Origin: Clostridiales bacterium
GTDB taxonomy: Bacteria; Bacillota; Clostridia; Christensenellales; Aristaeellaceae
Length of the DNA: 10,714 nt
Direction of reading: 5' to 3'
Assembly (NCBI GenBank): GCA_019420065.1
Contig: JAHZHX010000067.1
Span: 1-10,714 of the forward strand
Positions 1 to 6,066 of this stretch are shown piece by piece (within the stretch, counting starts at the first letter, position 1; the number at the start of each line of letters is the position of its first letter). A program made the translations under genes and the position numbers. Under the pieces are notes generated by a model, which worked only from the letters and a program-made list of their open reading frames with translations, did no database searches and was not told where the DNA came from.

Positions 1-1
1 G

Positions 2-1375
2 CCGCATCTATGCTATACCAAGGCGCTCAAGGCCTTCAAGCTCACGGCGCTGTCGGGCGCGTACTGGAAAAACGATAAGGACAACAAAATGCTCACCCGC
101 ATCAGCGGCGTGGCCTTCCGCAATCAGGAAGAGCTGGGCGAATATCTGCGCATGATGGAGGAGGCCGAAAAGCGCGATCACCGCCGCATCGGCAAGGAAA
201 TGGGGCTGTTCATGCTCTGCGACGAGGGGCCGGGCTTCCCCTTCTTCCTGCCGCGCGGCATGGCGCTCAAGAACGCGCTGATCGATTACTGGCGCGATAT
301 CCATACGGCGGCGAACTATGTGGAGGTATCCACGCCGCTGATTATGAACCGCCGCCTGTGGGAAACCAGCGGCCACTGGGATCACTACAAGGAGAATATG
401 TACGCCACCAAAATCGACGGGGAAGACTATTGCATCAAGCCCATGAACTGCCCCGGCGGCGTGATGGTGTACCGCAGCCAGCCGCATTCCTACCGCGAGC
501 TGCCCCTGCGCGTGGGCGAGCTGGGGCTGGTACACCGCCATGAACTGCGCGGCGCGCTGCACGGGCTGTTCCGCGTGCGGTGCTTCACGCAGGACGACGC
601 GCATATCTTCATGACCCGCGAGCAGATCCCCGCCGAGATCGCGGGCGTGGTGCGCCTGATCGACCAGGTGTACAAAAAGTTCGGCTTTGATTACTTTGTG
701 GAATTGTCCACCCGGCCGGAAAACAGCATGGGCTCCGACGAAGACTGGGAAGACGCGACAAACGGCCTCAAATCCGCCCTGGAGAGCCTGCATATGCCCT
801 ATACGATCAACGAGGGCGACGGCGCTTTCTACGGTCCCAAGATCGACTTCCATCTGCGCGACAGCCTGGGGCGCACCTGGCAGTGCGGCACGATCCAGCT
901 TGACTTCCAGATGCCGCTGAACTTCCAGCTTGAATATGTGGCCGAGGACGGCAGCCGCCAGCGTCCCATCATGATCCACCGCGTATGCTACGGCTCGATC
1001 GAGCGCTTCATCGGCATTCTGACCGAGCATTTTGCCGGCAAATTCCCGGTATGGCTCGCGCCCGTGCAGGTCAAGGTGCTGCCGGTATCCGACAAGAGCA
1101 TGGACTACGCCCGCGAGGTCTATGAGGCGCTGCGCGCCCAGGGCGTGCGCGCGGAGCTGGACAGCCGCAACGAAAAAATCGGCTACAAGATCCGTTCCGC
1201 CCGCCAGATCGACCGCGTGCCCTACATGCTCATCCTTGGAGAAAAGGAAGTCAGCGAGCAAAACGTTTCCGTGCGCGCGCGCGAAACCGACGCCACCACC
1301 GTGATGACGCTCTCCGCCTTCTCGCAGCAGCTTCTGCGCGAGATCCGCGAGCGCGAAAGCGTGAAGGCAGAATAA
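2..1375 (+). CDS. thrS: Threonine--tRNA ligase, 5'-truncated by the window edge
   Basis: Cytoplasmic class II aminoacyl-tRNA synthetase that charges tRNA-Thr with threonine. The open frame runs from base 2 without a start, so the first methionine in frame (base 89) is internal. About 457 residues are visible; family members have about 640, so the TGS domain and most of the editing domain lie outside the window. The visible part starts at the end of the editing region (AFKLTALSGAYW). It continues through the catalytic core with KPMNCPGG, a motif 2 region (GLFRVRCFTQDDAHIF), YGPKIDF and motif 3 (IHRVCYGSIERFIGIL), then the anticodon-binding domain (PVWLAPVQVKVLPVSD, RNEKIGYKIR). The three zinc ligands known from the E. 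coli enzyme are all present: Cys at 449-451, His at 602-604 and His at 977-979. KPMNCPGG, where E. coli has KPMNCPGH, fits my recollection of clostridial enzymes. It is followed by a hairpin terminator. Any T-box leader would be upstream of the window. Confidence 0.98.
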   Translation, partial: PHLCYTKALKAFKLTALSGAYWKNDKDNKMLTRISGVAFRNQEELGEYLRMMEEAEKRDHRRIGKEMGLFMLCDEGPGFPFFLPRGMALKNALIDYWRDIHTAANYVEVSTPLIMNRRLWETSGHWDHYKENMYATKIDGEDYCIKPMNCPGGVMVYRSQPHSYRELPLRVGELGLVHRHELRGALHGLFRVRCFTQDDAHIFMTREQIPAEIAGVVRLIDQVYKKFGFDYFVELSTRPENSMGSDEDWEDATNGLKSALESLHMPYTINEGDGAFYGPKIDFHLRDSLGRTWQCGTIQLDFQMPLNFQLEYVAEDGSRQRPIMIHRVCYGSIERFIGILTEHFAGKFPVWLAPVQVKVLPVSDKSMDYAREVYEALRAQGVRAELDSRNEKIGYKIRSARQIDRVPYMLILGEKEVSEQNVSVRARETDATTVMTLSAFSQQLLREIRERESVKAE

Positions 1376-1404
1376 GGAACGCTTCTGATTCTTAAAATAT
1401 GATA

Positions 1405-1462
1405 AAACGGCAGGCTGCGCGGCTGGTAAACAGCTTCGTACCCTGCCGTTTCAGGCTTTTTT
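1405..1462 (+). terminator. Terminator between convergent thrS and the flavodoxin gene
   Basis: AAACGGCAGG (1405-1414) pairs perfectly with CCTGCCGTTT (1442-1451) around a 27-base loop. The T run at 1457-1462 ends thrS transcription. On the minus strand the same stem is followed by a T-rich stretch (TTTTATCATATTTT), so it may also stop readthrough from the flavodoxin operon. The long loop makes it weaker than the other terminators in the window. Confidence 0.7.
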
Positions 1463-2021
1463 AGCGGATTGGATGTGCGTTATCGCCGCGCTCCTGTTCC
1501 CCAAGCCAGGCAATGAGCGGCTGCAAATACGCCTTGTCCGTCCAGTCGCAGGCCTGCCCGGCCGCGCCCAGCAGCGCGCGCATCCATGGCTCCAGCGCGT
1601 CGGGGCTTTGCCGGGCGACTGCCTTTTGCAGCAGGCGGCACAGCGTGCGGTCGCGCAGCGTCATCTTTTCCTCATCCCAGGCCCCGCGGGCGTAAAACAG
1701 GGCCGCGCCCTCCAGCCCGTTTTTCAGATTGCGCGCCCGAAGCGCTTCCAGCGCCTGCGCGTCCGCCGGCGACGCGCCCACGCCCAGCACCGCCAGACGC
1801 GCCCCGGACAGTCTGGCAGCGTTCTTTTTCAGGAACGAAAGCCCGGCAATGCCCGAAGCGTAGATCCCGCCGCACAGGATCACCGTGCTCCAGCCCGATA
1901 CCGTATCCACGTCCGCGCCGCGCGCAGGCAGGCAGGAAAACCCCGTCATGTCCCGCAGCCAATGGGCGTATTTCTCCGCCGCCCCGTACTTGGACTGATA
2001 CAAAATAATCCCCTTCTCCAC
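1461..2021 (-). CDS. Flavodoxin-domain protein (Flavodoxin_5/HemG-like family)
   Basis: A small FMN-binding electron carrier or oxidoreductase of the flavodoxin fold, 186 residues, cytoplasmic, with no signal peptide. The N-terminus ILYQSKYGAAEKYA (residues 6-19) is the FMN phosphate-binding loop in the form used by flavodoxin-domain proteins related to protoporphyrinogen oxidase HemG. The second flavin-contacting segment is VILCGGIYASG (48-58). The start is GTG at 2021: GGAGG lies 8 bases upstream, and an ATG at 2028-2026 is in another frame. The start codon is separated from the TetR stop by only three bases, and its ribosome binding site lies within the last codons of the TetR gene, so translation is probably coupled. 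Partner and substrate cannot be told from the sequence; a haem-synthesis role is possible, but no haem genes are near. The family call is firm, the function is not. Confidence 0.88.
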   Translation of the reverse strand: MEKGIILYQSKYGAAEKYAHWLRDMTGFSCLPARGADVDTVSGWSTVILCGGIYASGIAGLSFLKKNAARLSGARLAVLGVGASPADAQALEALRARNLKNGLEGAALFYARGAWDEEKMTLRDRTLCRLLQKAVARQSPDALEPWMRALLGAAGQACDWTDKAYLQPLIAWLGEQERGDNAHPIR

Positions 2022-2024
2022 CGC

Positions 2025-2588
2025 TCATTCCTCCTCAAGCGCCTGGCGCAGAAATGCCGTGTACGCTGTTTCCTGCCGGGCGTAAATCTCCTGAACGGAA
2101 ACGCCCGGCGTTGTCACCGCAAAAACCGCCCCCAAACCGATGTTGTAAATCATCATGCTCATATGCAGCTCCCGCGCCTTTTCCAAGGAGATCCCCAACT
2201 GCGCGGCGATCCTTTCCGCCACGCGCGGATCGGTCTCCGCCGCGTACAGCGCCTCGAGGGAGTCGATCCCCGCGCGTTTTCGCAGGATATATATGCGGAA
2301 CAGCTGCGGCTCCTCCTGCGCCAGACGGATGAAGGCCTGCCCCGTGCTGCGGAACAGCTCCTCCGCGCGCGCGTGCTCCGCGATATACGCCCGCACAAAA
2401 TCCGCCGCGCGGTCTGCCACCGCCTGCCGCAGCCCCTCCATGTTTTTGCAGTAGCTGTAAATGGGCTGCACCGAGCAGCCGATGCGCGCGGCGATGTTTT
2501 TGATCAGCACCTGCTCCATGCCCTCGCGCCTGGCAATGTCAAACGCCGCGCCGACGACCGCTTCCCTGTTGATCCGCTGTTTGGGCAT
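2025..2588 (-). CDS. TetR/AcrR-family transcriptional regulator
   Basis: DNA-binding repressor-type protein of 187 residues. The N-terminal TetR domain shows the expected pattern: RINREAVVGAAFDIARREG (5-23), then the helix-turn-helix with KNIAARIGCSVQPIYSYCKNMEGL (about 30-53). The rest should be an all-helical ligand-binding and dimerisation domain with no recognisable ligand pocket. I chose ATG at 2588 because GGAGG sits 5 bases upstream; the longer frame from 2612 would start inside the promoter/operator region. It is the first gene of an operon with the flavodoxin-domain gene and probably controls that gene and itself through the inverted repeat overlapping its promoter. The inducer is unknown, but an oxidative or flavin-linked signal is a reasonable guess from the partner gene. 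Confidence 0.93.
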   Translation of the reverse strand: MPKQRINREAVVGAAFDIARREGMEQVLIKNIAARIGCSVQPIYSYCKNMEGLRQAVADRAADFVRAYIAEHARAEELFRSTGQAFIRLAQEEPQLFRIYILRKRAGIDSLEALYAAETDPRVAERIAAQLGISLEKARELHMSMMIYNIGLGAVFAVTTPGVSVQEIYARQETAYTAFLRQALEEE

Positions 2589-2606
2589 ACGCGCCTCCGA
2601 TAAATA

Positions 2607-2627
2607 AATCATTTATATAAATTGATT
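2607..2627. promoter_or_regulatory. Candidate TetR autoregulatory operator
   Basis: An AT-rich inverted repeat: AATC (2607-2610), the perfect 12-base palindrome ATTTATATAAAT (2611-2622), one extra base, then GATT (2624-2627). It overlaps the -10 box and the expected start of transcription, the usual place for an autorepressor operator. Binding by the adjacent TetR protein is inferred from position. AT-rich sequence makes chance palindromes common, so confidence is moderate. Confidence 0.5.
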
Positions 2628-2653
2628 ATATGATGTGGCCGCCAATTTGTCAA
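2625..2653 (-). promoter_or_regulatory. Exact-consensus sigma-70 type promoter of the TetR-flavodoxin operon
   Basis: Read on the minus strand, TTGACA (2653-2648) and TATAAT (2630-2625) are separated by exactly 17 bases. Transcription should start near 2618, giving a leader of about 30 bases before the ATG at 2588. A promoter this strong on a regulator gene suggests it is normally held down by repression. Confidence 0.85.
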
Positions 2654-2656
2654 CAC

Positions 2657-2684
2657 AAAAAAACGTTCGGCAGGGCCGAACGTT
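2657..2684 (-). terminator. Terminator-like hairpin, minus strand (left edge of hairpin block)
   Basis: AACGTTCGGC (2662-2671) pairs with GCCGAACGTT (2675-2684) around a 3-base loop. On the minus strand it is followed by a run of seven T (2663-2657). It stops transcripts arriving from the LysR side just before the -35 box of the TetR promoter. Confidence 0.8.
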
Positions 2685-2687
2685 CAG
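2662..2687. repeat. 26-base palindromic repeat, copy 1
   Basis: Identical, in the same orientation, to 2919-2944, with a period of 257 bases. The unit is a 10-base-pair hairpin with loop AGG plus a CAG tail. Loop orientation shows that the copies are direct repeats despite the palindromic stem. This copy is at the left end of the hairpin block. Confidence 0.9.
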
Positions 2688-2699
2688 ACCATCAACAAA

Positions 2700-2918
2700 G
2701 TGGGTACATCATTGCCGGGATGCAATGAAGGGGCGCAGCTCCTTCATTTTATAATCCGCAGCGGCGGCGTGTACGCCGCGAGGAGCGGCTGGAATGCCGC
2801 TTCCTATGTCATTTTCTGGCCGTAATGCGCAGCATTACAAGAAAATGACGCTTCCGATGAAAGTTCGCTTTAGCGAAATTTCATCGCAGGGCATCAAAAA
2901 GACTTTTTTGATGCCCTG
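2700..2918. repeat. Tandem array of six hairpins in a gene-free block
   Basis: No coding sequence is credible here. Almost every base from 2724 on belongs to a hairpin: 2724-2734/2738-2748 (11 pairs with one G-T); 2764-2769/2774-2779 (GC-rich); 2784-2789/2796-2801; 2808-2817/2840-2849 enclosing 2822-2828/2832-2838; 2855-2862/2879-2886 enclosing 2864-2869/2872-2877; and 2887-2900/2905-2918 (14 pairs). A short alternative stem lies at 2710-2715/2722-2727. Gaps between neighbouring hairpins are 0 to 15 bases. On the minus strand the block would be the 3' untranslated region of the LysR messenger. It could be a cluster of palindromic repeats, a decayed miniature mobile element or a structured RNA; the sequence alone does not decide. 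Confidence 0.75.
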
Positions 2919-2952
2919 AACGTTCGGCAGGGCCGAACGTTCAGTTTTTTTT
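2916..2952 (+). terminator. Terminator-like hairpin, plus strand (right edge of hairpin block)
   Basis: The 13-pair stem 2916-2928/2932-2944 is followed on the plus strand by eight T (2945-2952), the form of an intrinsic terminator. No plus-strand gene lies between thrS and this point, so its natural transcript is unclear. The T run is also the lysine-rich end of the LysR gene read in reverse. Confidence 0.5.
2919..2944. repeat. 26-base palindromic repeat, copy 2, containing the LysR stop codon
   Basis: Identical to 2662-2687. Here the palindrome extends to 13 pairs (2916-2928 with 2932-2944). The stop codon of the LysR gene (2943-2941) lies in the right arm, so the repeat fused with the end of the gene and may have set its present C-terminus. 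Confidence 0.9.
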
Positions 2953-3828
2953 GTCTTTGAAATTGTTCCGCGTAACGCAGACGAAATCGTCAATATAAGG
3001 ATTGGGTTCGTCCCGCCGGGCGAGATATACCTCAATGAGCAAATTCCAGTCCTTCGGATCCACCGGCTTGTGGCACAGGGCGGGGATATCCAGCCCGCCC
3101 AGCGCCGCCGTAATGCAGAACGCCTTTTTGGCGTCGATATACATATAGGTAGAAACGGCGTCTTCCAGCGTTTCAATGAGAATGCCTGGATATTGCGTAA
3201 CGATCAATTCTCGCAGCTTGTCAAAATATGCGTTTTTCCCCGGGGGCGGAAGCAGCAGCGTTTCCCCCTGCAGATCGGACAGGGAAATCTGCTCCTTGGC
3301 GCTGAGGGGATGCTTGACGCTCATGATGCATTGGGGCTTTTCGCAAAACAGCAGATCATGACGAACGCCCGGGCAGGCGGAAGAATCGCCCACGGCCAAA
3401 TGCATGTCAATATAATGGCTGAGCAGCGCGTCCGTGCCCTTGTTGGCGGATAGCTGACGATAGGAAAGCGGCAGCTTGTAGGTGCTGTACTGGCTGTACG
3501 CCTGACAGATGCCGCGCAGATAATGGCTGGGCAGAACGGTGCCGACATAAAGCTGCCGTGCTGCTTTGCTCGCCATCTGGCGGCCGCTTTCCACGGCTTT
3601 GCGCATCATGCGCACGATTTCGACCGCGTCCTTGTAAAACGCCTGACCGGCAGGCGTCAGCTCCACACCCTGGTTGCTGCGCTCAAACAACGGAAACTGC
3701 AGATACTCTTCAAGCTGATTGATCTTGCGCCGAACGCCGGGCACTGTCATATACAGCACGCTTGAAGCCTTGAAAAAGCTCTTCTGCTGCGCAACAGTGA
3801 TGAAATACTCAAGCTGTTGTATGTCCAT
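2941..3828 (-). CDS. LysR-type transcriptional regulator
   Basis: A 295-residue LysR-family regulator, probably tetrameric and ligand-responsive. The N-terminal winged helix-turn-helix is clear: MDIQQLEYFITVAQQKSF (1-18), recognition region to about residue 40 (VPGVRRKINQLEEYL), then FPLFERSNQGVELTPAGQAFY (45-65). Residues from about 90 should form the two-lobed effector domain (YVGTVLPSHYLRGI at its start); no ligand-specific residues are recognisable. The start at 3828 has GAAGG 7 bases upstream. It is transcribed away from the Tat flavoprotein gene with a 223-base gap, the classic arrangement in which a LysR protein activates its divergent neighbour in response to a substrate. The extreme C-terminus is a lysine/asparagine-rich tail (FKDKKN) ending inside a palindromic repeat, so the end may have been altered by the repeat. 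Confidence 0.95.
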   Translation of the reverse strand: MDIQQLEYFITVAQQKSFFKASSVLYMTVPGVRRKINQLEEYLQFPLFERSNQGVELTPAGQAFYKDAVEIVRMMRKAVESGRQMASKAARQLYVGTVLPSHYLRGICQAYSQYSTYKLPLSYRQLSANKGTDALLSHYIDMHLAVGDSSACPGVRHDLLFCEKPQCIMSVKHPLSAKEQISLSDLQGETLLLPPPGKNAYFDKLRELIVTQYPGILIETLEDAVSTYMYIDAKKAFCITAALGGLDIPALCHKPVDPKDWNLLIEVYLARRDEPNPYIDDFVCVTRNNFKDKKN

Positions 3829-3881
3829 AGGAAAACCTTCTCATAAAGCCATCTGTTTTCACGTTCTAAAGACTCTCTTTT

Positions 3882-3910
3882 ATTGTATCAGAAATTCCGC
3901 AAATTAGCAA
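3882..3910 (-). promoter_or_regulatory. Promoter of the LysR gene
   Basis: On the minus strand, TTGCTA (3910-3905) and TACAAT (3887-3882) are 17 bases apart, placing the start of transcription near 3875 and giving a leader of about 47 bases. The matches are good but not perfect, as expected for modest regulator expression. Confidence 0.65.
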
Positions 3911-3929
3911 GACACAGGCCGCTTAAACA

Positions 3930-3958
3930 AATTGCATTATCGATATAAAAAATTGTAT
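3930..3958 (+). promoter_or_regulatory. Candidate LysR binding site: direct repeats 21 bases apart
   Basis: AATTGCAT (3930-3937) and AATTGTAT (3951-3958) differ by one base and lie 21 bases apart, two helical turns, on the same DNA face. The second copy sits where the -35 box of the flavoprotein promoter should be. A perfect palindrome, TATCGATA (3938-3945), lies between them. The position fits a LysR recognition plus activation site; binding is inferred. Confidence 0.4.
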
Positions 3959-3982
3959 AAACAAAAATGCACCGTAATCATA

Positions 3983-3988
3983 TATAAT
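3983..3988 (+). promoter_or_regulatory. -10 box of the flavoprotein gene, without a good -35
   Basis: TATAAT is an exact -10 match, but the hexamer 17 bases upstream (AACAAA, 3960-3965) does not resemble TTGACA. A strong -10 with a missing -35 is typical of an activator-dependent promoter. Expected transcription start is near 3995. Confidence 0.6.
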
Positions 3989-4000
3989 AAATAAACAGTA

Positions 4001-4018
4001 TCGATTCAAAGGAATCGA
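4001..4018 (+). other. Leader hairpin of the flavoprotein messenger
   Basis: TCGATTC (4001-4007) and GAATCGA (4012-4018) form a perfect 7-pair stem with loop AAAG, about 6 bases after the expected transcript start. No T run follows, so it is not a terminator. A 5' stabilising hairpin or a DNA operator are both possible. Confidence 0.5.
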
Positions 4019-4051
4019 GACCCTTTCCAATCAGAGAAGGAGGAAAGAAAA

Positions 4052-6046
4052 ATGAGCAAAGACATTACCCGCAGAAGTTTTCTGAAGGGCGCTACCGCTA
4101 CCGCCGCCAGCGCGGTAGGTATGGGCCTGTTCGGAGGCGCTACCCTCGCGCACGCGGCCGAGAAGCCCGAGAACGAAGCCGAATATGTAAAGCCCAGTTC
4201 CTGGGTGATCCCGAGCCAGAACGTGGAATGGGACGAGGAGCATGATATCGTCATCGCCGGTTACGGCATGGCGGGCACGACCGCGTACATCGAGGCCGTT
4301 GAGATCGATCCCAAGGCGGACGTCGTCGTATACGACAAGGCCCCCTACGAGTTCCGCGGCGGCCAGGCGATCGCTTCCGGCCAATGCGTCATCTTCCCGC
4401 AGAAGGAGGATGTCGAGACCTTCCGCACCTACATGCGCAACATGAACAAGCCCAACCCCGTTCCGGAAGAGGATCTCCTGTGGCTGACGAACGAGTTCGC
4501 GACCGACCTGGAGTGGATCCAGGGCGCGCTGGAGCCCGTTGGTTACGAAGTCGGTTATTCCGGCGGCGGCCCGCTGCGCTACGGCACCCTGTTGGTCGAG
4601 TTCCCGGCGATCGAAGGCTCTAACTTCATCGGCGCGACCGGCCACTTCCGCACGAAGAACGCCATCTTTGAGAACGGCGGCTGCTGGAACGGCATGAGCA
4701 AGGCTGCCGAGTACCGCGGCTGCAAGCCGCAGTATGGCCATGCGGTTTCCGCGCTGGTGCAGGACGCTGTGACCCGCCGCGTGGAAGGCGTGATCGTCAC
4801 CAAGCCCGACGGCACCCGCGTTGCCGTGAAGGCGCGCAAGGGCGTGCTGCTCGCGTGCGGCGGCTTTGAGTCCAACACCCAGATGTACCGCGATTTCTGC
4901 GGCGGCGACACCATCCTCAACGCCGGCTCTCCCTACATGGACGGCGACGGCGTCATGATGCAGATGGCCATCGGCGCGCAGATGTGGCATATGTGCAACC
5001 ACACGATGTCCTGCGGCTACTTCCACGGCATCAAGGTGCCCGATTATGACACCTGCTTCGTTCGCCAGTTCTACATGACCCAGGGCAGCTGGTGCGAGGT
5101 CGCCGCGGACAGCACCCGTTACTATGACGAAGCCCGCTCCTACCAGCGTCAGCACATGAAGTACTACGAGCATGGCCAGTATGTGGACGTTCCGATCCAC
5201 AAGTCCCAGCCCGTGCACTTCATCTTTGACGAAAACTGCCGCAAGGCGCAGCCGATCGTCAACTCCTGGATCGGCTGGCCGGTAAGCGTTGGCGATGCGT
5301 ATCATTGGTCCGCCGACAACTCCGTCGAGATCGAAAAGGGCTGGATCGTCAAGGCCGATACCATCGAAGAGCTGGCCGAGAAGCTGGGCCGCGATCCTGC
5401 CGCCCTGCGCGCTTCCATCGACCGCTACAACGAGATGTGCGATAAGGGCGTGGACGAAGACTTCGGCCGCGATCCCGCCACGATGGCCAAGATCGAGACC
5501 GCTCCGTTCTACGCGGTTGAAGAGTTCCCGGCCATGCCTGCCTGCTCCGGCGGCGCCAAGCGCAACGTGCGCGGCCAGGTGCTCAACTGGGACAACGAGC
5601 CGATCCCCGGCCTGTACTCCGCCGGCGAGCTGGGCTCCATCGTTTCTAACCTGTATCAGAACGGTACCTACCTGCATGAAGCGATCTGCACCGCGCGTGC
5701 CGCGATCGACGACATGCTCGGCGGCCGTGCCGACCTGCATCCCACCACGGGCGGCGGCGCCGCGGCTCCGTGGTCCGTTGCCGCGGATGGCGAATACAGC
5801 CAGATGGTGAAGGGCCTGCATGATCCGTATGAAGTAATCTATGTCATTAAGGACGGCAAGCTCGTCGATATGCGCGTAGGCCAGGGCAGCGAAAACCTGT
5901 TCATGACCCCCGACCAGTTCAATCAGTTCAAGCAGAGCATGATCGACAGCCAGTCCTTCGGCGTGGATGCGATCTCCGGCGCGACGATTGACTCTCAGGC
6001 GATTTCCGGCGGCGCTGTTGAAGCGTTCAGCCACAAGACCTTCTGA
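4052..6046 (+). CDS. Tat-exported FAD-dependent oxidoreductase with C-terminal FMN-binding domain (fumarate/urocanate reductase-like)
   Basis: A 664-residue extracytoplasmic flavoprotein, probably a reductase of an organic electron acceptor. The N-terminus carries a twin-arginine signal (TRRSFLKG, residues 6-13), an Ala/Gly-rich hydrophobic stretch and a likely cleavage site AHA-AE near 35, with no lipobox. The FAD_binding_2 domain spans about 64-555: dinucleotide motif GYGMAG (70-75), RGGQAIASGQ, VLLACGGFE and the C-terminal FAD segment PGLYSAGELGS (519-529). A Gly/Ala linker (about 565-580) leads to an FMN-binding domain (579-660) with the flavinylation motif DAISGAT (639-645); Thr645 is the likely FMN attachment point for an ApbE-type transferase. 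Fumarate and urocanate reductases and ketosteroid dehydrogenases share this fold; the substrate is not recognisable. AAGGAGG lies 8 bases before the ATG. It is a single-gene transcript, divergent from the LysR gene, with a strong terminator. Lysine is nearly always AAG, suggesting high expression. Confidence 0.92.
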   Translation: MSKDITRRSFLKGATATAASAVGMGLFGGATLAHAAEKPENEAEYVKPSSWVIPSQNVEWDEEHDIVIAGYGMAGTTAYIEAVEIDPKADVVVYDKAPYEFRGGQAIASGQCVIFPQKEDVETFRTYMRNMNKPNPVPEEDLLWLTNEFATDLEWIQGALEPVGYEVGYSGGGPLRYGTLLVEFPAIEGSNFIGATGHFRTKNAIFENGGCWNGMSKAAEYRGCKPQYGHAVSALVQDAVTRRVEGVIVTKPDGTRVAVKARKGVLLACGGFESNTQMYRDFCGGDTILNAGSPYMDGDGVMMQMAIGAQMWHMCNHTMSCGYFHGIKVPDYDTCFVRQFYMTQGSWCEVAADSTRYYDEARSYQRQHMKYYEHGQYVDVPIHKSQPVHFIFDENCRKAQPIVNSWIGWPVSVGDAYHWSADNSVEIEKGWIVKADTIEELAEKLGRDPAALRASIDRYNEMCDKGVDEDFGRDPATMAKIETAPFYAVEEFPAMPACSGGAKRNVRGQVLNWDNEPIPGLYSAGELGSIVSNLYQNGTYLHEAICTARAAIDDMLGGRADLHPTTGGGAAAPWSVAADGEYSQMVKGLHDPYEVIYVIKDGKLVDMRVGQGSENLFMTPDQFNQFKQSMIDSQSFGVDAISGATIDSQAISGGAVEAFSHKTF

Positions 6047-6066
6047 TATAAGCGCTTATAAAAACG

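Noticed and set aside
8..1261. Long open frame of 417 codons on the minus strand
   Set aside because: It is the antisense shadow of thrS. The GC-rich codon pattern keeps the opposite frame open, and the translation matches no family I know.
1473..2603. Open frame of 376 codons on the plus strand
   Set aside because: Runs antisense through both the flavodoxin and TetR genes and resembles neither; Arg-rich shadow translation.
2662..2944. Possible CRISPR array, from the identical palindromic repeats
   Set aside because: There are only two copies, 231 bases apart, and the interval is filled by unrelated hairpins. No cas gene is present.
2634..2974. Apparent inverted similarity outside the hairpin block (T run followed by similar GT...AATTG sequence on both sides), suggesting longer terminal inverted repeats
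   Set aside because: The match is short and imperfect. The left side is the TetR -35 region and the right side is LysR coding sequence, so chance is the simpler explanation.
3829..4051. Possible riboswitch in the leader of the flavoprotein gene
   Set aside because: Apart from one simple 7-pair hairpin the transcript leader is short (about 55 bases) and AT-rich, with no conserved aptamer pattern I recognise.
4031..6034. Open frame of 667 codons on the minus strand
   Set aside because: Antisense shadow of the flavoprotein gene, whose Tat signal, FAD and FMN motifs are unambiguous. There is no ribosome binding site or known domain in the shadow.
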